A stretch of DNA of 64,000 nucleotides from Allodiplogaster sudhausi. Its lineage: Eukaryota; Nematoda; Chromadorea; Rhabditida; Diplogasteridae. The stretch covers positions 1,398,501 to 1,462,500 of the forward strand of contig CALZFC010000060.1 of the NCBI GenBank assembly GCA_945643635.1. Reading direction: 5' to 3'. Both the position numbers and the translations under genes were made by a program. Shown one piece after another: positions 47,352 through 59,472 of this stretch (its first letter is position 1; every line of letters starts with the position of its first letter). The notes under the pieces were generated by a model that was not told the DNA's origin, searched no databases, and saw only the letters and a program-made list of their open reading frames with translations.

Positions 47352-47488
47352 CTTGCTTGAAGGGGCGCGGCTTCAGGGGCTGAGAAACTGCCGAAAGGAG
47401 GGCAGAGCCTCGGAGAGCAGAAAAGCAGCCGACAGCTCGCGAAGGAAGAACGTCGTTGAAATGACGGAGAAATGCCTTAAATGAGCGC

Positions 47489-47495
47489 TTTTATA
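47489..47495 (-). promoter_or_regulatory. TATA box of copy D
   Basis: Minus-strand CGTATAAAAGCGC, identical to that of copy B and in the same context. Confidence 0.6.
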
Positions 47496-48264
47496 CGAAA
47501 GTTCTTACACTTTCCAATATTGAAACTTCGCTCAACTTGTTTAGTTAATTTCTCTTGAAAAAGAGCGTGGGTTGCATTTCGACACGAATTTTATTGTCAT
47601 TAGCACTTATTTTTATTTAAAACACCAAATCATTTATGGTTATCTACTTAACATATGAATATTATTCATTCATTTCAATTATACAATAAGCGTTCATTCA
47701 CTTTTCTCACGTCGTTTCTAATATTTGTTTTCGTATGCATGATTACGCGAAATTTTGATGGTTTTTTTTATATTTTGCATTTTGCATACCTTTAATTTTC
47801 ACCTTTTCATCCATTTTCATACATTTAAATGCTTGCAAATAGAAGTATTCACAATCAGAGCGCCTTATTAGAGAAGGGGAGAGAAAACAGCAAGGAGCCT
47901 TCGGAATGTACTATCCGTAAGGTCCAAGCAATCCTCAAAAGATAGAGACAGAGAGGATATGACACGTCATGGACGAATGGTAGGGACTACTTGGTTGGTA
48001 TTTCAGAGAGTGAGCATTGGTTGCTGAAGTGAAGAGAGCATCTCTGTCATCTCATAATCTCTATTTATCTAATCTCAAAGTCCGCCTTTGGAAGTCAAAT
48101 TGGTTGTTATTAGTTGTTCTTCATTAGAAAGTCTTCATTTCATTTGGTGGTCTTCTGCTCAAAATCTTAAGTTATTTATTTAAAATATTTATCGAGCACA
48201 TGTAAGCCATTATTAGTCAAGACGCATTTCATGCGCAGCATTGATATAAGTACAAGTACTTTTT

Positions 48265-48365
48265 AAAGTGTTAATAGTAAGCAGATTTTAAAAAAAGAAT
48301 AAAGAAAATTTTAAAATTCTACCACAATTACCAGTCTCAGAAAATGAAATGCGATGGGAGACAGC

Positions 48366-48446
<81 letters not shown>

Positions 48447-48695
48447 GGAGGGTGCTCTAATGAGCCGCAAGCGTATGGCATTAGGAGAGAAGGGTGCGAC
48501 CCGGCGGGAAACATTAAAATATAAAAACTTTCTTTTAATTGGCACTTTAAATATATACACTATGGTATTATTGTAACTTTTGGAACAATATGTCGTAAAA
48601 TCTCAAAAGAAGAAAAAAACTAGCACCTAACAATAAAACATGTATACACCCTCAACCCTTTTAGGGCTAGGCATTAGTAAGAAAGGAAGATGTTC
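48265..48695. repeat. Array flank block with (GA)n, second copy
   Basis: Same block as 45060-45480 with a longer (GA)n run (48366-48442). It ends the array; the neprilysin gene begins about 300 bp further on. Confidence 0.8.
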
Positions 48696-48887
48696 AGAGC
48701 GCTACTGTCAAAGATGAAAAAGAAACAGGGTGTGGTTAAACGGAAGATTTTTTTTATATTTGATAAAAATATTAACACTTAAAAAAGCTAGATGTGATTT
48801 CTAAGGGGGAAATATAAATCTAATATGCTAACTAAGGCACCGCTGCTTAGCAGCTCGATTCACCCGCACGCTTTCTCATTCATTATG

Positions 48888-49015
48888 GTTGGTGCTGGCA
48901 CGACTCTTTGGGAAGGATACTGTATCTCCCAGTTGGTCCTGGCACGACATTGGGAACGGATACGGTAGCTCCCAGTTGGTTCTGGCACGACTTTCTGAGA
49001 GGGTACTGTAGCATC
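48888..49015. repeat. Three-copy 55-58 bp minisatellite after the neprilysin stop
   Basis: The unit contains CAGTTGGTCCTGGCACGAC, then GGATACGGTAGCTCC; copies start near 48893, 48930 and 48974 with minor changes. It lies directly downstream of the TAA at 49023-49025, so it is probably in the 3' UTR. Confidence 0.65.
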
Positions 49016-49022
49016 CATATTA

Positions 49023-49241
49023 TTACCAGATTCTACACTTCTCAAAGGGGTTCATGGGGGCGCCTATCGGGCACTCGAAGGCGGTGGAGAAGGCGGGGAA
49101 GTTCTGGAGGGGCACGTTGACACGGAAGCGGCCGAGCGAGTGCACGTCAGTGTCCAGGATGTAGTTGACGGCAGAGGGACGGACGGACTCGCACCAGGTC
49201 TAGAAAGAGAGAGAGGGAGAGAGAGAGAGGAAGAGAGGGGA

Positions 49242-49285
<44 letters not shown>

Positions 49286-52269
49286 GAGAGGGAGAGCGAG
49301 AGAGGGAGAAAGGGAGAGAAGGAGAGAGGGAGAAAGGGAGAGGGAGAGAGAAGATAAAGAGAGAGATAGAGGGAGAGAAAGAGAAAGAGAGAGGAAAAAA
49401 AGAGAGTGAGGAGAGAGAGGAGAGAGAAAGAGAAGGAGAGAGAGAAGGAGAGAGAGAGAGAGAGAGAGCGATAGAGGATCAGAGACAGAAGATGACAATT
49501 ATGTACAAAGATTATTAATCGAGGCGTTAGAGTTGAAAATAGCTAAAATCGAATCAAAAGCACTCGCTAACATTGGCATATGCGATGAAGAACATTTGTT
49601 GATCGGTAAAGTTGGCGAGCGCCGGCAGCCGCTGCTGCTCTTGCTGGCGTGCGGTGCGGATGTGGTAGGCCTGTGCGTGGTGGGGAATATAATTGTATTT
49701 ATTAATTTAATTGATTAATTAATTAATTAATACTACAAATTAAATTATTGAGAAAATTAATATGAGAATTGTTTTCTTCATTTTTATGATATTATTAAAA
49801 TTCTTTCTCTCTCTCTCTCTCTCTCGTTCAATTAAAAGCCAACTTTCGACCTGATATGCGACGCGCAAGCCGCCATTGTCTGCAATGTTCTCGCCGACCG
49901 TGAGGCGACCGTCCAGCTGTAAAATTGTTATATTTCTTTTTTTTTTCAAAAAAAAGAATTTGTAAATCAAGGAAAATGTGACATTTCTACCCATACAATA
50001 TGTGATAGAGATCGTTTGGAAAAAGGAGAATGCGCAGTGCAGTAGCAAAATCGGGATTTTTGCGCCGCTCAAGGGATTTGAGCCCGGGTTGTGTGGATGG
50101 CCGCACTGCCCCACTACCAATCTGCCACGACGGTGCCCCTACCTTGCGTCCGGTGAGTGGCTCGGCGCGCGCGCCATACTGCGCGACGAAGCACGCCTTC
50201 TTGCTCTGGAAGACGCGCATCGTGTCCGGGCGCCACCAGCCGCGCAGATTGCCGCCGCCGTCGTATTGCGCGCCTGCTCACGCATTTTTCCATTCATTTC
50301 GAATTAATTATTGAATAAGCCATTATAATTAAAAAAGAGTCATTATTGTACAAAACTTATCCGTAATCTTAATCTATTTGAATTTTTATTACTGCTGTAC
50401 TCGCTTCTCCCTGAACCACCTTGTCTGAGGTAAAAGGGCGAGAATTCTAGAATGAATTTTTGGCTCCTTTTTGTTATTTGGTCAGCAAATATTGTATGCA
50501 TAAGAAACAATGGGAAGATATGGATATTATTCAGAAGAGGAGAAAAGAAAGAAAGAAAGAGAGAAACGAGAGAGAGATAAGGAGAGAGAAAGAGAGAAAG
50601 ATGATTAACCCAAGTCGTCATATCCATGAGTAATCTCATGACCGATGCCCATTCCGATGGCGCCGTAGTTGACAAACGCGGGCGCCTCGGGCACGAACAT
50701 TGGAAACTGCAGAATGCCGGCGGGGAAGACTGAACGAATTTATTATTACGCATTATTTGCAATTCTTTCTTTTCTCAACTTATTCATCAAATATTTAACT
50801 TTATAAATAATAATTCTATTAATATTCAACTGACCAATTTGTATGCATGTACAATCGTTTATTTTCGAGCATGTGGTCTAAAGACAAATTTGCTTAAAAT
50901 GATCATGGATACGCAGCAATTGTATGACGTGCTTTTTCAATGAAATATATGAAAAAATTATAAACAAAATAAATATAAATAAAACTAAAATTGAAAAAAA
51001 ATCGAACTAATTTCGTTCGCATTGAAGTAGTGAAAGGCGTCGACGGCGATGATGGAGGATGCCCACGCGTCGCGTGTCGCGGGCGCGTGCAGACGAAGGA
51101 GGAGCTCTCTGTGCAAAACATGGCTATTTGGCTAATTTGTCTTCCAATTTCTTGATAGTCAATCAAGTGTTATTTTTTTCAAATCGCTGTCTCACTACCT
51201 CTCTCTTGCTCTCTCCATCCCCTCTCATTCTTTCTTTCTTCCATTCTTTCTTTCTTTCTTTCTTCCATTCGTTGTTTCTCCTTCTTGTTTTGTCTTCCTC
51301 CATTTTTCTTTCTTTCTCTCTCTCTTCCTCTCTCTCTCTCTTTCTCCTTCCCTCTCTCCTCTCTCTCTCCCTCACCGAAACGCGGCCTTCTCTAGCGCGA
51401 TGGCATTCTCGAAGAAGCGCTTCTTCTGCAGCTTGACGCCCGTATACGGCGCGAGTACGTGCGTCTCGTTGAAGAGCCAGTCAGGGTAGCCAACCTGTGT
51501 GTCGCGTAATGAACAGCATATGGATAATAGGAAAATGAGACAGGGAGATTGAGAGAGAGAGAGAGTGTATATGTGATAGAGAGATGCAAGCATAGGAAAA
51601 ACAACATTCACATCAGCTACACTCCCGTAGTGGCGGGAAATTAAAAACAATATTTTCTCGCTTTCTCTTTTTTTCTCGCTCTCTCTGTCTCTCTCTTTCC
51701 CATTCTCTCTTTCACTCTCTCTCTCTCACTCGTCCAAGAGTACAGTATACCTTGTGTCCCATCTGCTCGAGCTTCGCGACAGCCGCAGCACGCGTCGCGT
51801 CGTCCATCCAATCGGCCGTGAGCAGCGCTTGCGCCATCGCCGCCTTCAGGTCGTCGATCATTTCGATCGCCTTTCAAATCAATATATTGTCAATGGAAAT
51901 ATATTGAAATTCGCGCGATTTTTCAGGTACTCTCTCTCTCTTAATAAAAATTTTATGAATTTATTGGAGAACTCAATTATAATTATTTAAAAATAATTAA
52001 TTAAGTAATTAATTAATTAACAAAATAAACCTGTGCCCGATCAGATACGGAGAAGAACTTCTTGGCATACGCCGATGCGAGTGGCGCGCCCAAGTGCGCC
52101 CTCGCGAGCCGCACGCACGCCTCCCATGCCGGCTCAGCGTCCTCGTCCGAGGCGCCGAGCCACGCGCGGAAACGCGCGGCTGGCGCACGGAATCGACGCG
52201 GAAGGAAGGCGTCGAGCGAGGACACCAGCTGCCACCAGATGTAGTCGTTGATCACTCTGGCAAGAGAGA

Positions 52270-52309
<40 letters not shown>

Positions 52310-55211
52310 AAGAGAGTGACAATAAGGTGCAGCGAGAGAGAGAGATAGAGGGAAAGAGATGGAGAGATCAAAGAGAATGTGATGTAGCAGGCGATAAAAG
52401 TCGTGCTAATATGGAAGGACGATGCACGATTCATAGGCATTTATTTTTAGGATAGACAAGAATCCGGATCTCGGAGGTGGTTGTTTCCCAGTCAATGTCA
52501 AAGCAGAGAGACTGACTGCATTCGACTGCCGGTGAGCAGGAGGGACATGCGGTCAAAGTAGGCGGGGTCGAGCACGTTCACCATGGTCGCCTCGGAGAGC
52601 GGCGCGAGGTACGTGCGCATCTCATCATTCAGGTACAGGTCCCACTTGATCTTGAGCAATCGATAATTAATGTAAATAATTAATTAATTAATTTTATCGA
52701 TAAATTTAAAAAGCCAATAATACCATTTGATCTTGACCAATCGATAATTAATTAATTAATTCAATTAATTAATTTATTCGCTTAATTTAAAAGGCCAATA
52801 ATCCCACTTGATCTAGAACAATCGATTATTAATGTAATTAATGTAATTAATCAATTTAATCGATTAATTTAAAAGGCCAATAATCCCACTTGATCTAGAA
52901 CAATCGATTATTAATGTAATTAATGTAATTAATCAATTTAATCGATTAATTTAAAAGGCCAATAATCCCACTTGATCTAGAACAATCGATAATTAATGAA
53001 TTTAATTTAAAAAACTGATAATCTCGATTGATCTATCCAATCGTTAATTAATTAATTTATGCTAACCCACCGGCAAAAGGGGCTGATATGAGAGCTATAG
53101 CTGATAAGATAATCAACTAGAAACGAAGGAAATCACCATGTTAAGATAATGAGTGTATAAAAAATAAATAAAATACAGAAGGGAACGTCAAGGATTTTCA
53201 AGAGAAAATTCAGTTTGCTTTTTTTTTCTAGACCGTCTTTCTCACTACGTAGCAGCAACATTTACATCCTTGTGCAAATATCGCGTTCTCTGCACAGCAA
53301 ACCACCGGGTGTGGCCGCGATTGAAAAAGAAAAAAAATAGTCCTATCGAATTTTTTCCAAATAAATAAATTACACAAAAATTTTCTAGTCGAAAACAATG
53401 AGAGCAAAATGAATTAAATACGATGATTTAGTTTTAGCAGAAGAAGAAGAAGAAAAAGAAAAAAACTTTATTAAACAATACAAAGCCACATGCTAAAATA
53501 TAGTCACGCACGTGTGCTACTAATTATGCACCGTAATTAAAGAAAGAAAGAATCAAAAAAACCTTGGAATGCCTCATCTTAAAATCGCCAAATCGAACGG
53601 CGTTGTTAATCGCCGTGTGATTACGCTGATTGTCGCGTTGAGTCGCCTGTGGAAAATGGCACAAAATAAACTTCAAACAAAAAACTTTATAACATCTTTC
53701 TAAATATTTCATCCTTAAAATATATTACATAGATTTGAATAGAAACTTCTTTTTTAATATTTTTTTTTATTTCTATGAAAACACACAAAATATTTTTAAA
53801 AGAAGAAGAAGAAGAAAACCTCTCTCTTACATTAGCAATCTGCGTTTCGAACACGAGAATGTTGTCCACCTGCGGCTCTACGGCCTCTCGCTCGGCTCCT
53901 GCACGGAAAATATTTTTTTTAACTTCTTTTATTCCCGCGCATTTCCGCAAGCACCTCCATGGCATTTTTTTCCGTTTTTCCTCTGCTTTTCTTTCGTTTC
54001 TCTCACTTATCGCAGATATAATAGACGTCCTAGAAATTCACATCTTTGGTATAAAAAAAAGTTTGTTTAATTTTCTCCTTATCAAAATACTTGTTTTAGA
54101 AAATGTAAATTAAAATATATTTTAATTAAAAAAATGAAAGTATAATTTACCGAGTAGCTCGAGAAACTCGAGCATGTACTGCTTGTACTTTTGGAGGTAG
54201 GGATTGGAGTCGAGGGGCGCCGCGTAATATTTGCGCTTCTCCAGAAGGAGCCGAGGCGGGCTCAGCTGTGTTTATGAGGCCCAATTATTCAATCTTCTTT
54301 TTTCTAGTATTCAAATTTTAAACGGTAATGGCAACAGCAATTTTTTTTAACAAAACTGTTTAAAAAAGGTTTATTTTATTTTATTTAAATATGGCTTAAA
54401 GATGAAGGATCGCCGAAAAAATTCCATACAGAATCACGAATTGCCGAGCACATCCTGGGATGAGGCACTCTCTCTCTCTCCCTCTCTCTCACTCTCTCAT
54501 TTTCACATGCTATTTCACCCGTTGCGCATACCAGATGAGGGTGAAAATAACACATGCGCGCGCGAATTTTTTCGCCGATCGCCCAACTTCAATCGAATTT
54601 GAAAACGTATATTTAAATTTATATATATTTTATTTATTTCAGTTCTTAAAATAACGCCGCTCACCATGATGATATTGCGGTCGGACTGCGTGAAGGACGA
54701 GTGGACAAAGAGGCGAAAGAGCCCGCCACGTCCAAGGAGTGCAGCGTGGCTCGCGAGCACCTAGATTATCAATTATTATTTATTAATTGTAATTAATTCT
54801 TAATTATTAATTGGTTGATAAGTACGCCAAAAAAAACAATATGATTCGACCACACTTGATTATGACCGTTGATGAATCTTTTCTTTAGGAAAAGAAGAAA
54901 TAAGGAATGCTATTGCTGTGCTATGCATCCTGACGCATTTAAACACTAATATAAAAAATTAAAATAATCATCGTAACTCGTGTAGAAAAAAAAATTAATA
55001 GGAAAGAGAGAGAGAGAGAGAGAGAGGAAAATATCCCTCACCTCCCAATGGAAGTCTGACGAGTCGAAGCGAGCGTTCGTGAGAAGTGGCCAGCCGCCGA
55101 GACGAGAGATCAGACTGTTCAGGGGTAGAAGATCCTGGGAGAGCGATAGAGAGAAAGAGAGAAAGAGAGAGTCGGAGAGCGAGAGAGAATTGGAGAAGGA
55201 GATCGCGAGCT

Positions 55212-55242
<31 letters not shown>

Positions 55243-57272
55243 AGAAAAGAGAGTGGCCGAGAGAGAGAGAGACGGAAAGAGAGAGAGAGAGAAGAAAAGA
55301 GAGTGAAAGAGAGAGAGAGAGAAGAAAAGACTTGAAAGAGAGAGAGAGAGAAGAAAAGACTAAGATTCCTACCACTTCGTCGATGGCTGCCTCATCCATG
55401 CACGACTCGTAGTACGTGCGTGCCATTGCGAGCGGTCCCGAGACGTACGACTGGTCGCCCGCCGTGCCCTCGAGAATTCCTGTGCATTGTGGTGAGGGAT
55501 ATAAAAAATAGAGAAAAGGTGAGAGAGAGAGACAGAGTGTGAGAGAAAAAAAGAGAGAGCGCGAGAGAAAGAAGGAAATAGAGAGAGGAAGAGAGAGGGA
55601 GAGAGAGGGAGAGAGAGAGAAAGGGAGCGAGAGAGAGAGAAAAAGAGAGAGAGAGAGATAGAGAGGGAGAAAATGAGAGAGAGAGAGAAAGAGAGAAGCA
55701 TACTCCTGAGATGCCGATCGAGTCCCATCTTCATCTCACTCAGCACGGTAGCCTTTCGCTCGTGCTCCGGTATCACCTGAGTGTACTCTGCTTATATACA
55801 TACTTATTTTCATTTATGACTGATGACCAATGACTTGCTCGTAACTTAACCATCTCCATATCAAATATGTCATATAAAGATTGGAGAAACCGGGAGTTGA
55901 CAAGAGGAGAACACCCATATTATTCTGTCAAAACTAATTGTAAGAGAACATTGCATTCTCATTTATCAGCAGTTTTCCACGAATGCACAGCGTCTTAAGA
56001 TTTAGCGGAAACTTTTTGCAAAAAGGTGCTCAAATAGGACGAAAGAAGAATTGAAGAAAAAAAAATAATAAAGCGAGACCTTAACACTCGCGTAGTGACC
56101 ACATGCAAACTCGTAGAAATCTTCGCAGGGCGCCACCTCAGAGTTCATGTTGTTGAGGTAGTTGGCGGCTGGAGATTGGAAATTATAATCATATTATGAG
56201 ATATATTTACATCCCAACAATCACAATATTAAAAAAAATGTTTTGTTCTATTAAATTAGCGGAACAATATAAACAAAATATGCATGTAAATAGTTTTTTT
56301 TTCAATATAAATATGCATGTATGTTTTCCTCTCGCCCTCTACTCTCTTGCGAGCACATTTTACTATGTCATTCTGCCCAAGAGTCCCCTCTCCCCCCACA
56401 GTCCTGTTCCTCATCCGCAATGCTTCTATCATTTCAAGCTAAGCAGAAGCCATCCGAAATCATTCCTCCCGAAGGCGGACTTTTATCAAGTTTTCAGTGT
56501 CATATTCAATCCTTTCTGTCCCTGATGATTTATAATTGATTAATTATTAACTTATTAATTAAAATTAATATATTCATGTCTTCTAAATCCTCTCTAACCG
56601 AGCCGTACGCAGCTTTCGCTCAGGCAGATGTTGGAGTTGGCGCCGCCGGCGCCAGCCGATTTCGGTGACGTTTTCGCGCCGCCGCCATCTCCGCCAACGA
56701 CAACGCACTCTGTATGCGGAGAAAATGATGATTGAAGCACAAAGAACGATTACCGGCCAAGTACATGATAGCTCAAAGAACGACCACTTTCAACCAGATC
56801 AAAATGATCACAAATTGATCACATCTAGTATTGCTTTATTATCGGCAGCATCGATTATGCAAGTTTAGTTAAGAGTTTGAGAAATAATCGTTTGCCATAG
56901 AGAGTGCGAGAAATAAATAATCGTTTGCAATAGAGAGTGCGAGAAATAAAGAGGAAACAGAGTTAGCTAACGAGAAAAGGGAAAAGAAGAGAGAGAGAGA
57001 GAGAGAGCGAGATCGAGAGAGAGAGAGAGAGAGAGAGAAGATGATCCATATATTTAGCTAACCCGGTGGTTGTCTCCTCGAGCTGCTTCCAGCTGCTGCT
57101 GCGGCCCCGCCGGAGTCGCCCGAGGAGGCGATGGCGGCGAGGCCGACGAGGACACACGCGGAGAGGAGCAGCGTCACGACGCACGCGGCTGCTGCGATGC
57201 AAGCGCCGCGGCCGATTCTAGGGAGAGAGAGAGAGAGGAAGGGGAGAGAGATATGGGAGGAGAGAGAGAGGG

Positions 57273-57315
<43 letters not shown>

Positions 57316-58284
57316 TTAGAGATAAGAGAGAAAAAGAAAGCGATGGAGCTTGGGAGCAGGAAGGCAGATTTTAAATCGATATTCATAATTCTACTTATTT
57401 ATTCCTCCTAATAATTATTGACAAATTGAGACATGCATTTATTAATAGGACAGACTAGACGATACCTACCTATTCCTTGATAAAAGTCCGCCTTCAGAAG
57501 GAATGATTTCGGATGGCTTCTGTTTAGCTTCAAATGATAGAAGCATTGCGGATGAGGAACAGGACTGTGGGTGGGGGACTCTTGGGTAGAATGACACAGT
57601 AAAATATGCTCGAAAGAGAGTAGAGAGAGAGAAGGTAGATAGAGAGAGAAAGGAGAAAGAGAGAAAGGTAGAGAGGGAAGATAGAGAGAGAGAGAGAGTC
57701 AATGGAAAACTTGAGAAGGATCCTGAGTGAGCGACATCTGAGATCAGCACTGATAGGCGCGAAAGAATCAGCGAACCAGTTCGTTCATCTCGATAAAAAT
57801 AGCCACTTTTCAGGATATTTATAAGTACAAATAATGACGTCTGCAAGGCCTTTATAGAGGATGGTGAAAGCGAGAGAAAGAGAAGACAAAGAGAAAGAAA
57901 GAGGGAGAGAAAGAAAGAGAGAGAGAGAGAACGAGAGAGAGAGAAAGAAAGAGAAGAGCGAAGAGAGAGACCAGACAATGAGAGAAATCAACTGCATTAC
58001 TTTAAATTGCTTACAAAGTCTGCATCAGACTTGGAAAACTATCGGATTTCCTACAGGAACTGATCTCGTCGAGGCGAGCAATTGAGGGGGATGGGGAGGA
58101 GGAGGAGGGTAATTGACTGAGGATAAGCAGATCATCCCCATCGGATACCTGGAGACTCTCTCTCTCTCTCCGCCCCGGAAACGGAAACGGACAAAAAATG
58201 ATGTGCAGCTGATTGCAGAGATCGCAACAAGTGAGAGAGGGAGGAGAGAGAGAGAGAGAGAGTGTGTGTGAGATGGGGAGAGTG

Positions 58285-58318
<34 letters not shown>

Positions 58319-58742
58319 TGAGGAGAGTGAAGAGAAAGAGATAGAGAGAGGGAGAGAGATATGGGGAGAGTGGAGAGAAAGAGAGAGAGAGCGAGAGAGA
58401 GAAAGTGAAAGAAAGAAAGAGAGAGAAAGAAAGAAAGAGAGAGAGCGGGAGAGAGAGAAAGAGAGAGAGCATGGGGGAGAGAGTGAGTGATAGAGAGAAC
58501 GAGAGAGAGAGAGAGAGACAGAGACCTTGGGGGTGTTAGCCAACAAGCAACGACTGATAAACGAGGAAGTACAAGATAGAATTCTCTCTCTGTCGAGTTG
58601 AGTTCTCAGAATTGGCAATGAGACAGCGGCAGAGTGATGTAAGAGAAGCCCACGGATGATGCGTTTCCGGTCGAGAACGGACGGGTCAGTAGCCGGTGGA
58701 GGGCGACATGGGGGATCAGTTACACGACGCAGAGATCCAGGA

Positions 58743-58785
<43 letters not shown>

Positions 58786-59422
58786 CATATGTGGAGTGTG
58801 GAGAGAAAGAGAGAGAGAGTGAGAGAGAAAGAGAGAAAGAGAGCGAGACAGATAGAGGGCAAGAAGAGACAGAGAGAAAGAAAGAACACAGCTATTTGTT
58901 TCATAAACACTATACGGTGGAGCCAGATAGTACTGTAACAAAAGAAAGACTTTTATTACCATTTTTCCATTTTTTCACTATTTTGCTTCTTTTTTTCTGC
59001 CAAATGATTCGTTTGCAATCCTTCATCATAATTCAATGCAACATTTCTCACAATCAGATTACCAGTTCTTAATTTTCGTTGCATCATTTCACTGCGCAGT
59101 TATGGATATTCACTTTTCTGTTCATGTCTCTTTCTCTCCTTCTCTCTCTCCATCTCTATACCTCTCTCCGTCTCTCTCTCCGTCTCTCTCTCCCTCTTTC
59201 TCTCCCACTCTCTCTCGCTCCTTCGCTCTCTTTCCCTCTCTCTCTATTTCTCTCTCTCTCTCTGTACTCATTCTTCAATCACCTCATCGTTGCGTCTCCC
59301 TTGTTCAATCAGTCTACCTCGCTCACTCAACGTGGCAATTGAAGAAGAAGAAGAAGAAGAAGAGGAAGGAGTACACACGGAAGAAACTGTACAAGTGGCA
59401 GGGCATCTTCTAATTGTACCGA

Positions 59423-59472
<50 letters not shown>

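Noticed and set aside
33100..48700. CRISPR-like array
   Set aside because: Repeats are kilobase-scale gene units in a eukaryotic setting, not short regular repeats with spacers.
50035..50133. Functional tRNA gene
   Set aside because: A and B box-like motifs are present but no proper acceptor stem pairs; kept only as a tRNA-like fragment.
49978..50314. Plus-strand frames antisense to neprilysin exons
   Set aside because: They mirror the coding exon 50143-50273 on the minus strand.
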